Source: Exiguobacterium indicum HHS 31
Lineage (GTDB): Bacteria > Bacillota > Bacilli > Exiguobacteriales > Exiguobacteriaceae
Length of the DNA stretch: 64,000 bases
Direction of reading: 5' to 3'
Assembly: GCF_001939065.1 (NCBI RefSeq)
Contig: NZ_MPSZ01000007.1
Location: 1-64,000 of the forward strand
In this document: piece after piece, positions 55,777 through 64,000 of the stretch
How positions within the stretch are numbered: the stretch's first letter is position 1
Layout: the number at the start of each line of letters is the position of its first letter
Made by a program: the position numbers and the translations under genes
Notes under the pieces: generated by a model
Told to the model about the DNA's origin: nothing
Seen by the model: only the letters and a program-made list of their open reading frames with translations
The model's database searches: none

Positions 55777-57888
55777 ATGTGGAAAAACGTGTTTGGTGTC
55801 TTACAGCGAATCGGTAAGGCCCTGATGTTACCGGTAGCGATTTTACCGGCAGCGGGGCTATTGCTCGCGTTCGGGACAGCGTTTCAAAACCCGAACTTGA
55901 CGCAATATTTACCGTTCCTCGAGAACGATTCGCTAGTCGTCATTTGGCGAGTCATGCAGGATGCGGGTGATATCATCTTTGCGAATCTCGGGTTACTGTT
56001 TGCCGTCGGGGTCGCGATTGGTCTTGCGAATGGAGAAGGGGTTGCCGGTCTAGCAGCGATCGTCGGTTTCTTGATCATGAACAAGGTCATCAGTTCGTTT
56101 TTACAGATCACACCAGAAAAAATCACGGAAGCACAGAAAGCGAGTGACTTGTCGTATGCGACGGTCCTCGGGATACCGACCTTGCAAATGGGAGTATTCG
56201 GAGGGATCATTGCCGGTTTGATAGCAGCGTACAGTTATAATAAATTCTTTAAAATCAAACTGCCTGATTTCCTCGGATTCTTCGCAGGGAAGCGTTTTGT
56301 TCCGATCGCAACCGCCTTATTCAGTCTTGTCGCAGGGTTTGCCTTGTCGTATATTTGGCCACCAATCGGTAGTGGAATCAACACATTCTCAAAAACAATC
56401 ATCGAAGCGAACGAACCGTTGTCTGCCTTTATCTTTGGACTCGTCGAACGTTCGTTGATTCCGTTTGGTCTTCACCATATCTGGTACTCAAGCTTCTGGT
56501 TCCAGTTCGGAGAATATACGGATAAAGCCGGAACGATCATCAACGGGGATCAGCGGATCTTCTTCGCACAGTTGAAGGACGGTGTACCCTTTACAGCAGG
56601 GACGTATATGACCGGAAAATATCCATTCATGATGTTCGGTCTGCCAGCAGCCTGTCTTGCGATGTACCATACGGTCGCAAAAGATCGTCGTAAAGCCGTC
56701 GAAGGTCTTTATTTCTCAGCTGCGTTGACTTCTTTCCTGACTGGTATCACGGAGCCAGTCGAGTTCTCCTTCGTATTCGTTGCACCACTCTTGTTTGCCG
56801 TTCACGCTGTCTTTGCAGGTCTTTCATTCATGATCATGGATTTACTGAACGTCAAGATCGGGATGACGTTCTCCGGTGGATTGATTGACTACACGTTATT
56901 CGGGATTCTACCGAACCGAACCTCGTGGTGGCTCGTCATTCCAGTCGGTCTTGTCTTCGCCGTCATCTACTACTTCGGATTCCGTTTCGTCATCACGAAG
57001 TTTGATTTGAAGATTCCGGGGCGCGAAGCGATTAAAGAAGGTGCCGCTACCTCAACGGCACAAGCAGGCGATCTACCGTATGAAATTCTACAAGCATTCG
57101 GTGGTCCGTCAAACATTAAACATTTAGATGCTTGTATCACACGACTTCGGATTACGGTCAATGATAAGTCCGGAGTCAATAAGGATCGCTTGAAAGAACT
57201 CGGTGCTGCTGGTGTTCTTGAAGTCGGAGATAACGTCCAGGCCATCTTTGGACCGAAATCCGATGGGATCAAGACAGAAATGGCAGATATCATGAAAGAT
57301 CCAAATTATAAACCGAAAGAAACACCGGAAGCAGATCCAATTCCACAAGTACCAACGGGAGACGAAGCACGGACTTCTGGAACTGGTACAGCAGATGCCG
57401 GTCCACTCGCTGGGGATCGTGGTGGGGCTTACGTGCCTGAAGATGGATATGTCGCACCACTGAGCGGTATCATTCGTTCTCTCGATGATGTACCGGATCA
57501 AGTGTTCTCCGGTCGCATGATGGGTGACGGATATGCGATCGAACCAACGGAAGGATATGTCGTCTCTCCAGTCTCTGGTGAGATCACGACGTTCTTCCCG
57601 ACGAAACACGCGATTGGTATTCTTGCGGATAATGGAGATGAAATCTTGATTCACATCGGTATTGATACGGTGTCACTCGAAGGAAAAGGATTCGAGGCGT
57701 TGGCGAAAGCCGGCGATCGTGTCGAACCGGGGACACCACTCCTCAATGTCGATCTTGAACAAGTACGACCACTCGTACCATCATTACTGACACCAATCAT
57801 CGTCACGAATAGTGGGGATCGAAAAGTTGACGTTGATGTTGGACGGACGGTCGAAGCCGGAGAAGCAATTTCGTATCGTATAGAGTAA
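55777..57888 (+). CDS. Glucose-type PTS permease EIICBA
   Basis: A 703-residue paralogue of the preceding permease with an added EIIA domain. EIIC has [15 protein letters not shown] and [19 protein letters not shown] has [12 protein letters not shown] near 450; a linker rich in Pro, Thr and Gly (about 520-560) leads to EIIA with [20 protein letters not shown] and the phospho-His motif [17 protein letters not shown]. It is the usual Bacillus PtsG arrangement, so this rather than the first gene may be the true PtsG. The leader has no visible RAT. The ATG follows AAAGGAGGG. Confidence 0.9.
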   Translation: MWKNVFGVLQRIGKALMLPVAILPAAGLLLAFGTAFQNPNLTQYLPFLENDSLVVIWRVMQDAGDIIFANLGLLFAVGVAIGLANGEGVAGLAAIVGFLIMNKVISSFLQITPEKITEAQKASDLSYATVLGIPTLQMGVFGGIIAGLIAAYSYNKFFKIKLPDFLGFFAGKRFVPIATALFSLVAGFALSYIWPPIGSGINTFSKTIIEANEPLSAFIFGLVERSLIPFGLHHIWYSSFWFQFGEYTDKAGTIINGDQRIFFAQLKDGVPFTAGTYMTGKYPFMMFGLPAACLAMYHTVAKDRRKAVEGLYFSAALTSFLTGITEPVEFSFVFVAPLLFAVHAVFAGLSFMIMDLLNVKIGMTFSGGLIDYTLFGILPNRTSWWLVIPVGLVFAVIYYFGFRFVITKFDLKIPGREAIKEGAATSTAQAGDLPYEILQAFGGPSNIKHLDACITRLRITVNDKSGVNKDRLKELGAAGVLEVGDNVQAIFGPKSDGIKTEMADIMKDPNYKPKETPEADPIPQVPTGDEARTSGTGTADAGPLAGDRGGAYVPEDGYVAPLSGIIRSLDDVPDQVFSGRMMGDGYAIEPTEGYVVSPVSGEITTFFPTKHAIGILADNGDEILIHIGIDTVSLEGKGFEALAKAGDRVEPGTPLLNVDLEQVRPLVPSLLTPIIVTNSGDRKVDVDVGRTVEAGEAISYRIE

Positions 57889-57899
57889 AGAAGAAAAGC

Positions 57900-57931
57900 G
57901 ACGGATCGCCCTGAGCGATCCGTCTTTTTTG
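57900..57931 (+). terminator. EIICBA gene terminator
   Basis: GACGGATCGC-CCTGA-GCGATCCGTC, followed by TTTTTT. Confidence 0.88.
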
Positions 57932-57991
57932 TGTGAAATGATCGTAGAGCACATTTGATAATGAGATTTTGCACATATGATGATACAATAA

Positions 57992-58016
57992 GTTAGCTAT
58001 TATAAGAGTTAGCTAA
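57992..58016. promoter_or_regulatory. Tandem GTTAGCTA boxes before MFS exporter
   Basis: GTTAGCTA at 57992-57999 and GTTAGCTAA at 58008-58016, centred 16 bases apart, lie just after a possible -10 (TACAAT 57984-57989). TTAGCTAA is itself a palindrome. The pair looks like an operator for a drug-responsive repressor; none is encoded nearby. Confidence 0.45.
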
Positions 58017-58040
58017 TTTTTTGAGAAATGAGGTGCGTCG

Positions 58041-59558
58041 ATGTCTTCGACTACAACAAAAACGAATACGACACCTGTCGTCATCGGATTATTGATTGGA
58101 ATTTTAGTCGCAGCAATGGATAACACGATCGTTGCGACAGCGATGCCGACGATCGTCAGTGAACTAAATGGGTTTGATCAGTATGCATGGGTCACGTCGG
58201 CTTACATGATCGCAACCGTTGCTGGGATGCCGATCTTCGGTAAACTGAGTGACATGTATGGAAGAAAACGCTTCTTCCTCTTTGGGATGCTCCTCTTCAT
58301 GGTGGGAAGTATCTTATGTGGAATGGCAGACTCGATCATTGAGCTGTCTGCCTATCGTGCCTTGCAAGGGCTCGGTGGTGGGGCGTTGATGCCGATCGCC
58401 TTTACAATCATCTTTGATATCTTCCCACCGGAAAAACGGGGGAAAGTCAGTGGGTTGTTTGGAGCGGTCTTCGGCATCTCGAGTATCTTCGGACCGTTGC
58501 TTGGTGCCGTATTGACGGATTCCCTCGACTGGCGCTGGGTGTTCTACATTAATATTCCACTTGGTTTGATTGCCCTTGGTCTCGTGACGGTCTTCTATCA
58601 GGAATCACCGGTGCACCGGACACAGAAAATCGACTATGTCGGTGCGTTTACGCTTGTCGCCGGATTGGTGTTATTCTTACTCGCGCTCGAAATGGGTGGC
58701 AAAGAGTATGCATGGTCTTCGCCACAAATTCTTGGTCTGTTCGGAGCAGCGCTCGTCGCGTTCGTTGCCTTCGCATTTGCTGAACGACGTGCCGCGGATC
58801 CCGTCATTACGTTTAGTCTATTCCGCCGTCGCTTATTTGCGGCAACACAAGGCGTGGCGTTCTTTTATGGATTCGTCTTCATCTCAGCGAGTGTATTCAT
58901 TCCAATCTTCGTGCAAGGTGTCTTTGGTGGCAGTGCGACGAATTCCGGTCTGATCCTGATGCCGATGTTGATTGCCTCGGTCATCTCGGCGCAGCTCGGT
59001 GGACAGTTGCCGAACAAGTTTGGATTCCGCAACGTCATGATCGTCTCAGCGGTCTTCTTCCTACTCGGTGTCTATCTTCTTAGTACGATGACGCTTGAGA
59101 CATCGCGGACAGCGGTAACGATTTATATGATCATTCTCGGATTTGGTGTTGGCTTCAGTTTCTCTCTATTGAATCTAGCGAGTATCAACGGCATCGAGAT
59201 GCAACGTCGGGGCGCAGCGACCTCGATGGGCTCAACATTCCGGACAATCGGGATGACGCTTGGTGTCACGGTTCTCGGAATCATCCAATCACGGACGTTC
59301 GCGTCAGCTGTAACGGATCGGTTGCCGCAAGGTGGAGCGCCGTCCGGTGGACAGTTCCCAACGGCTGCTGCGTTTGCGAAGATGCCACCAGAAGTTGCGA
59401 CAGCAATTAAGACGTCGCTTGCAGAATCGATCTCAACCGTCTATTTCTGGGCGTTGATTCCAGCAGTACTCGGTGTCATCTTTATCTTCTTGATGGGGAA
59501 CGAGCGTCCGATTTTGTCGGAACAAGCTACTCCAGCGAAGAAGAAACAAGCTCAATAA
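58041..59558 (+). CDS. MFS multidrug exporter, DHA2 (14-helix) family
   Basis: A 505-residue membrane protein with about 14 helices. LIGILVAAMDNTIVATAMPT at helix 1 carries motif D1, GKLSDMYGRKRFFLFG is the loop 2-3 motif A, and GLFGAVFGISSIFGPLLGA is motif C of exporters. It is related to EmrB/QacA-type proton antiporters. The substrate is unknown. GAGGTGCG precedes the ATG; candidate operator boxes lie 25-50 bases upstream. Confidence 0.88.
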   Translation: MSSTTTKTNTTPVVIGLLIGILVAAMDNTIVATAMPTIVSELNGFDQYAWVTSAYMIATVAGMPIFGKLSDMYGRKRFFLFGMLLFMVGSILCGMADSIIELSAYRALQGLGGGALMPIAFTIIFDIFPPEKRGKVSGLFGAVFGISSIFGPLLGAVLTDSLDWRWVFYINIPLGLIALGLVTVFYQESPVHRTQKIDYVGAFTLVAGLVLFLLALEMGGKEYAWSSPQILGLFGAALVAFVAFAFAERRAADPVITFSLFRRRLFAATQGVAFFYGFVFISASVFIPIFVQGVFGGSATNSGLILMPMLIASVISAQLGGQLPNKFGFRNVMIVSAVFFLLGVYLLSTMTLETSRTAVTIYMIILGFGVGFSFSLLNLASINGIEMQRRGAATSMGSTFRTIGMTLGVTVLGIIQSRTFASAVTDRLPQGGAPSGGQFPTAAAFAKMPPEVATAIKTSLAESISTVYFWALIPAVLGVIFIFLMGNERPILSEQATPAKKKQAQ

Positions 59559-59570
59559 TCACCATTTCAA

Positions 59571-59611
59571 CAACGTCTTCTTTCTTATAAGAAAGAGGCG
59601 TTGTTTTTTTG
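59571..59611 (+). terminator. MFS exporter gene terminator
   Basis: CAACGTCTTCTTTCTTA pairs with TAAGAAAGAGGCGTTG with small bulges, followed by TTTTTTT. Confidence 0.85.
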
Positions 59612-59622
59612 TTGAATTAGAC

Positions 59623-59660
59623 AAAAAAAGACGAACCTGGATTGTTCCAGATTCGTCTGA
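59623..59660 (-). terminator. ptsI terminator
   Basis: Read on the minus strand, AGACGAAT-CTGGA pairs with TCCAG-GTTCGTCT, followed by TTTTTTT. Confidence 0.87.
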
Positions 59661-59666
59661 CAGAAC

Positions 59667-61391
59667 TTATTTTTTGATGTCGAAAGTCGTGCTGAGGAAG
59701 TCGACGACTTCTTCTGCTGTATCCATATCAAGCACTTGCTCAACGATTGCTTCACATTCTGACTTGTTGAGACGTGTCATCAAGCTACGAGCGCGAAGGA
59801 CAGATGATGCTGACATTGAGAACTCATCGAGACCAAGACCAAGAAGGATTGGGAGTGCCAATTCTTCTCCTGCCATCTCACCACACATGCCGACCCATTT
59901 GCCTGCTTTGTGTGCTTCAGTGATGACGTTGTTCAAGAGGTTCAAGATCGCTGGGTTGAACGGTTGGTACAGGTATGATACTTTTTCGTTCATCCGGTCT
60001 GCCGCCATCGTGTATTGAATCAAATCGTTCGTTCCAACAGAGAAGAAGTCGACTTCTTTTGCGAACTGACGAGCCATGACTGCTGTTGCTGGGATTTCAA
60101 CCATCATACCGACTTCGATGTCTTCCGATACCGTAACGCCTTCAGCTTGAAGGTTTGCTTTCTCTTCAAGGAGAAGTGCTTTTGCAGCACGGAACTCTTC
60201 GATCGTTGCGATCATCGGGAACATGACAGCGAGTTTACCGTATGCACTTGCACGAAGAAGTGCGCGCAATTGTGTACGGAACAAGTCTGTTTGGTCAAGG
60301 CAGAGACGGATCGCACGGTAACCGAGGAACGGGTTCATCTCGTGTGGGAGATCAAGGTACGACAATTCTTTATCGCCACCGATATCCAGTGTCCGGATGA
60401 CGACTTTTTTATCGCCCATTGACTCGAGAACCGTTTTGTAAGCTGTGAACTGCTCGTCTTCCGTTGGGAACGTCTCTGCATCCATGTAGAGGAATTCCGT
60501 ACGGTAGAGACCGACTGCTTCTGCACCGTTATCCAAAACGCCTTTGACATCGTTTGGTGTACCGATGTTTGCAGCGAGCTCGACGTGATGACCGTCAGCT
60601 GTCATTGTTTTTTCGTTCTTGAGTTTTTTCCACTCTTCTTTTTGTGCGATGTATGCTGCGCGTTTTGCTTCATACTCAGCCACTTGCTCTTCGCTTGGGT
60701 TGACGATGACGTCACCTTCTGCACCGTCAAGGATGAGAAGATCGCCGTGTTTCACGTCCGTTAAAACAACTTTTGTTCCGACGACTGCTGGGATTTCGAG
60801 TGAACGTGACATGATGGCAGAGTGCGATGTCCGGCCACCAATGTTCGTTGCGAAACCTTTAGCATATTTACGGTTCAATTGAGCTGTATCCGAAGGAGTC
60901 AAGTCTTCAGCGATGATGATGACTTCTTCATTGATTTGAGCTGGAGTGACGAACGTGATACCGAGAAGGTGAGCCATCGTCCGTTTTGTGACGTCACGAA
61001 CGTCTGCTGCACGTTCGCGCATGTATTCGTTATCCATCGATTCGAAAATCATGACCATCATATTTGCGACTTCATCGAGTGCTTTTGCAGCATTTGCTTG
61101 TTCGTCCTCGATTTTTGCGTTCACCTGACTGACGATTTCCGGATCTTCTAAGATGAGAAGGTGAGCCGAGAAGATCTCCGCTTTATCTGGACCTAATTCT
61201 TGTAAGGTATTTTCACGAATGACTTCGAGTTCCGTCTTCGATTTTGCGATTGCTGCTTGGAAACGTTCTTTTTCCGCAGCTGCATCCTCGATTTTGTGCG
61301 ATGGAATCTCAAAGACCGGTGTTTCCATCACGAATGCCTTTGCAATCGCGATCCCTGCAGAAGCGCCAATTCCCTTGATATGTTGTGCCAT
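59667..61391 (-). CDS. ptsI: PTS enzyme I
   Basis: A 574-residue phosphoenolpyruvate-protein phosphotransferase. The active-site His is in [19 protein letters not shown] near residue 190, the PEP-binding domain shows [11 protein letters not shown] and [17 protein letters not shown], and MCGEMAG is near 500. It passes phosphate from PEP to HPr. The ATG at 61391 is 8-9 bases after AGAGGG; the one at 61397 is too close. ptsH is normally just upstream but is absent here, so this is a lone ptsI read towards the permease genes. Confidence 0.95.
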   Translation of the reverse strand: MAQHIKGIGASAGIAIAKAFVMETPVFEIPSHKIEDAAAEKERFQAAIAKSKTELEVIRENTLQELGPDKAEIFSAHLLILEDPEIVSQVNAKIEDEQANAAKALDEVANMMVMIFESMDNEYMRERAADVRDVTKRTMAHLLGITFVTPAQINEEVIIIAEDLTPSDTAQLNRKYAKGFATNIGGRTSHSAIMSRSLEIPAVVGTKVVLTDVKHGDLLILDGAEGDVIVNPSEEQVAEYEAKRAAYIAQKEEWKKLKNEKTMTADGHHVELAANIGTPNDVKGVLDNGAEAVGLYRTEFLYMDAETFPTEDEQFTAYKTVLESMGDKKVVIRTLDIGGDKELSYLDLPHEMNPFLGYRAIRLCLDQTDLFRTQLRALLRASAYGKLAVMFPMIATIEEFRAAKALLLEEKANLQAEGVTVSEDIEVGMMVEIPATAVMARQFAKEVDFFSVGTNDLIQYTMAADRMNEKVSYLYQPFNPAILNLLNNVITEAHKAGKWVGMCGEMAGEELALPILLGLGLDEFSMSASSVLRARSLMTRLNKSECEAIVEQVLDMDTAEEVVDFLSTTFDIKK

Positions 61392-61578
61392 GTGCATTAC
61401 CCTCTTTTCAGTAAGTTTTTTTAACGCGACGACTTCGTTTCTTAGCTATCTATAGATACCCATAAACGCCTCTCTCTTAACGAGCCTTCTGCGCACTCTC
61501 CCTCGAATGAAAACGTAGACATTTCTAGGAACAGTAAACACATCGTTTCTTGAAGTGTCTCAACATTTCACCTGTATA

Positions 61579-61607
61579 ATCCTATCATATTGTGAAACGG
61601 GCAACAA
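61579..61607 (-). promoter_or_regulatory. Possible ptsI promoter
   Basis: On the minus strand TTGTTG (plus 61602-61607), 17 bases, TAGGAT (plus 61579-61584). The leader would be about 185 bases, in which I see no riboswitch or RAT. Confidence 0.35.
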
Positions 61608-61625
61608 TTGTTTGAAACCAAGCAT

Positions 61626-61642
61626 TTCGACAAATTGTCGAA
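61626..61642. promoter_or_regulatory. Perfect palindrome between ptsI and pepA
   Basis: TTCGACAA-A-TTGTCGAA has perfect 8-base arms. It lies about 20 bases upstream of the possible ptsI promoter and 100 bases upstream of pepA. It is operator-like; the protein is unknown. Confidence 0.5.
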
Positions 61643-61651
61643 CAGAAGTAG

Positions 61652-61665
61652 TGAAAGCGTTTGCG
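61652..61665. promoter_or_regulatory. cre-like site between ptsI and pepA
   Basis: TGAAAGCGTTTGCG matches the catabolite-responsive element pattern TGWAANCGNTNWCA at 12 of 14 places, the mismatches being in the last four bases. CcpA control of ptsI or pepA is plausible. Apart from this, the palindrome and the promoter candidate, the 353-base gap 61392-61744 holds nothing I recognise. Confidence 0.45.
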
Positions 61666-61744
61666 GTCAGTCGAGAGGCTATCAGTTGGAAAATGACTGA
61701 AAACACTTCATACTAATAGATACTAGTCAAAGGGGGAGTTTTAT

Positions 61745-63157
61745 ATGCAAACGAATCAATCCGTAGACGTACTCGTTGTCGGGATTTCTGGAAATCAACC
61801 GCTCGATGAACGGTTACAAGCATTGTATGGTGACAAACTAGAAGAGTGGGTTCGTCAAGGCGATATCTCAACGAAACGCGGAGAACTGCGTCTGTTGCCA
61901 ACGTTAGCGGGCGACGTCGCACGTGTGCTGTTCGTCGGGCTCGGGAAAGTCGATCAACTCTCACAAGACGATTTACGTCGCTTGCTCGGAAAAGCGGCAC
62001 AGCATGTCAAAGCACGTCGCTTAGAACATGTCACAGTCGATGCAACGACATTCCCAGGGCAACCAGTCGAGCTGATTGCCGAGACGTTCACCCTCGCTAC
62101 ATATGAGGTCAAACATTATAAGACGTCGCCTTCGAAAGCGTATACGTTACATCTGACGGTTTTACCTTCTGATGACGAAGCCGTCCTTCGTGGTACGGCC
62201 TTGGGCGAAGCGACGAACTTAGCGCGTCGTCTCGTAACGATGCCAGGGAATCTTTTGACGGCGCCAGCGCTTGCGGACGAAGCACGTTTCATCGCCGAAC
62301 GTCATGGACATGATCTCCGAATCATCGATAAGGAAGAGATGGAAGCACTCGGGATGGGCGCCTTGCTTGCCGTTAACCAAGGATCCGTCATTCCACCGAA
62401 ATTGATCGTCCTTGAATATAAAGGATCAGCAGAAGCACCGATCGCGGTCGTCGGAAAAGGTGTCACATTCGATACAGGTGGTTATTCCATCAAACCGAAA
62501 GACGGGATCGTCGGAATGAAAGGCGACATGGGAGGCGCAGCAGCCGTTCTTGGTCTGTTCGAAGCACTCGGTCAACTGAAGCCAGATGTTCACGTCATCG
62601 GTGTCATTCCAGCAACCGACAACATGATTTCCGGGGATGCCTTCAAGCCGGATGACGTCATCACGTCGATGGCAGGAAAAACGATTGAAGTCCTGAACAC
62701 GGATGCGGAAGGACGGCTTGTCCTTGCTGACGCAGTCACGTACGTCAAAGAATATCAACCTAAAGCGATCATCGATCTCGCAACGTTGACAGGTGGTGTC
62801 CTTGTCGCGCTTGGAACAGAAATCACAGGTGCGTTGACAAACGATGCGTCACTTTACGAACGCTTTGAACAGGTGACGAAAGAGACGAATGAGATGGTCT
62901 GGCAAATGCCGTATGTCGATGCGTTCATTAAACAAGTCCGCCGTTCGGAAGTCGCAGACTTGAACAATTCACCGGGACGCATGGGACATATGATCTTCGG
63001 TGGTGCGTTCGTCGGGGAATTCGTCGGTGACACACCTTGGTTGCACCTCGATATCGCGGGAACATCGGAACAGAATCAAGCGTCTGAGATTGGTCCAAAA
63101 GGAGCAACGGGCGTCATGGTCCGTAGTCTGTACCGGTTCGTCGAGCAAGAAAAATGA
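61745..63157 (+). CDS. pepA: Leucyl aminopeptidase (M17)
   Basis: A 470-residue M17 cytosolic aminopeptidase. The two-metal site is in GKGVTFDTGGYSIKPKDG and KGDMGGAAAVLG around residues 240-265, and the signature NTDAEGRLVLADAV is near 318. It removes N-terminal residues from peptides as a hexamer. AAAGGGGGAG precedes the ATG. The stop overlaps the next small gene as ATGA. Confidence 0.94.
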   Translation: MQTNQSVDVLVVGISGNQPLDERLQALYGDKLEEWVRQGDISTKRGELRLLPTLAGDVARVLFVGLGKVDQLSQDDLRRLLGKAAQHVKARRLEHVTVDATTFPGQPVELIAETFTLATYEVKHYKTSPSKAYTLHLTVLPSDDEAVLRGTALGEATNLARRLVTMPGNLLTAPALADEARFIAERHGHDLRIIDKEEMEALGMGALLAVNQGSVIPPKLIVLEYKGSAEAPIAVVGKGVTFDTGGYSIKPKDGIVGMKGDMGGAAAVLGLFEALGQLKPDVHVIGVIPATDNMISGDAFKPDDVITSMAGKTIEVLNTDAEGRLVLADAVTYVKEYQPKAIIDLATLTGGVLVALGTEITGALTNDASLYERFEQVTKETNEMVWQMPYVDAFIKQVRRSEVADLNNSPGRMGHMIFGGAFVGEFVGDTPWLHLDIAGTSEQNQASEIGPKGATGVMVRSLYRFVEQEK

Positions 63158-63324
63158 GACGTTGGAATCTACTCGGCGTCTTGTTGACGATTCTTGCCGT
63201 CGTCTGGTATATGGATGCGCGCGACCGTCTATCGCTCGGTCTCGCGACGTTCATCGGTATCTTCACCGTCTTATCACTACTGCGTTCTTTCCGGGAGAAG
63301 ACGAATGCACGTCATCGGGATTGA
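63154..63324 (+). CDS. Small membrane protein of 56 residues
   Basis: An open frame of 56 codons starting in the ATGA overlap with the pepA stop. RRWNLLGVLLTILAVVWYMD forms a first hydrophobic segment and LGLATFIGIFTVLSLLRSF a second, with a basic C-terminus (REKTNARHRD). The layout, translational coupling and two clean helices support a real small membrane protein. It overlaps the next gene by 20 bases. Function unknown. Confidence 0.65.
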   Translation: MRRWNLLGVLLTILAVVWYMDARDRLSLGLATFIGIFTVLSLLRSFREKTNARHRD

Positions 63325-63973
63325 TGCGGCAAAGGCGGGGTGGGTCGTCGTTATGTACGAAAATGGTCGTTATACGGGATTCGTCGAACCGACACTTGCA
63401 AATATTCCTAGAGCTGACCGGATTTGGGTTGATATGCCGATTGGTTTAACGGAAGGACGACGCGAAACGGATCAGTTGTTGCGACAGGAATTACGCCCTG
63501 GGCGAACGAGCAGTGTCTTCAATGCCCCGTTCCTCAGTGCGCTGACAGCTTCTAGCTATATGGAAGCAAATGATTTAGCGAAACAACATGCGGGGATCGG
63601 GCTTTCAAAACAAGCGTGGTATCTATTACCGAAAATCAGAGAAGTTCGCAGCGTATATCGAACGGAGATGATTGAAGCCCATCCGGAAGTTTGTTTCACA
63701 CGACTCGCCGGTCATCCGGCACGTTTTTCAAAGAAGACGACCGAAGGCATTACGGAACGGATTGAATTGCTCGAGCGTTTGGATTGTCCACCGTTATGGG
63801 AACAGCGTCAGTCGCATGTTGCAATCGATGATTGGCTCGACGCTTGTCTGCTTGCGACGGGCGCCCGTTTTCCGTGTGATTATTTACCGGCGAGTCGACC
63901 GGTGGACGCGGAAGGATATCCGTTATATGCAGCTGTACCCAAAAAATCACCCTCACCGAAATGGTGTGGGTGA
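63305..63973 (+). CDS. DUF429-family protein
   Basis: A 222-residue protein with an RNase H-like opening (VIGIDAAKAGWVVVM), VDMPIGL near residue 45, the block SSVFNAPFLSAL, and EAHPEVCFTRLAG near 125, features I link to DUF429, predicted nucleases of unknown role. The late AIDDWLDACLLA contains the last conserved Asp pair. The start at 63305 follows GGGAGAAG; the long upstream extension is ignored because it overlaps the small membrane gene and pepA in another frame. Confidence 0.85.
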   Translation: MHVIGIDAAKAGWVVVMYENGRYTGFVEPTLANIPRADRIWVDMPIGLTEGRRETDQLLRQELRPGRTSSVFNAPFLSALTASSYMEANDLAKQHAGIGLSKQAWYLLPKIREVRSVYRTEMIEAHPEVCFTRLAGHPARFSKKTTEGITERIELLERLDCPPLWEQRQSHVAIDDWLDACLLATGARFPCDYLPASRPVDAEGYPLYAAVPKKSPSPKWCG

Positions 63974-63979
63974 TCCTTT
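63946..63979 (+). terminator. Terminator overlapping end of DUF429 gene
   Basis: ATCACCCTCACC (63946-63957) pairs with GGTGTGGGTGAT (63963-63974) with one mismatch, followed by CCTTTG. The stop codon lies in the right arm. Confidence 0.65.
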
Positions 63980-64000
63980 GACGAAGTCCCAAATATAATG

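Overview
The window reads as a stretch of chromosome from a low-to-moderate GC member of the Bacilli, most likely Exiguobacterium. This is inferred from gene order and gene content; no rRNA is present to confirm it. Long runs follow Bacillus subtilis neighbourhoods: putB/fadNAE-yusI-gcvH-yusE, yrrT-mccA-mccB, sufCDSUB, yunD/yunF, lipA-yutD, yutE-yutF, yutI-yuzD-yutJ-yuzB, yutM, and yumC-yumB-yuiB. Ribosome binding sites are strong and often of the form AGGGGGAA.

Layout. 0-0.5 kb: the 3' part of an AT-rich unknown gene, unlike everything after it in composition. 0.6-3.9 kb: an acetyltransferase, then hxlR divergent from hxlAB (formaldehyde fixation through the ribulose monophosphate route), and a lipoprotein. 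3.9-11.6 kb: a PHP-type histidinol phosphatase divergent from a ten-gene his operon, hisZGDCBHAFIE, whose genes nearly all overlap. 11.7-15.7 kb: membrane proteins (hemolysin III and TVP38 families), proline dehydrogenase, a DUF2785 protein and two copies of a foldable repeat. 15.7-23.7 kb: a methyltransferase, fadNAE with two FadR-type operators, DinB, yusI, gcvH and yusE.

23.7-24.1 kb holds no convincing gene. It has a promoter, about 310 nt able to close into a long rod, and a terminator: a candidate structured RNA with C-rich segments. 24.2-30.3 kb is sulfur metabolism: yrrT-luxS-mccA-mccB (S-adenosylhomocysteine to cysteine), then a SAM-I riboswitch in front of metNPQ. 30.3-41.7 kb: an MFS transporter, sufCDSUB, yun genes, lipA, yutD and a yflT-like stress gene behind a sigma-B-like promoter. 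41.7-52.9 kb: glpX, Fe-S scaffold and carrier genes (yutI, yutM), redox flavoproteins (yutJ, yumC, yumB), ribU under an FMN riboswitch, and a small epimerase/acetyltransferase operon followed by a third copy of the repeat. 53-61.4 kb: glcT with a RAT/terminator leader, two tandem glucose-type PTS permeases (EIICB and EIICBA), an MFS drug exporter, and a lone ptsI. 61.7-64 kb: pepA, a 56-residue membrane peptide and a DUF429 protein.

Connections. GcvH and LipA belong to lipoylation, and LipA also depends on the Fe-S assembly genes in the same window. MetNPQ imports methionine while yrrT-luxS-mccAB recycles its sulfur. GlcT, the two EIIC proteins and PtsI form a glucose phosphotransfer route that still needs a ptsH located elsewhere. 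No rRNA, tRNA, CRISPR array, transposase or prophage gene was seen.
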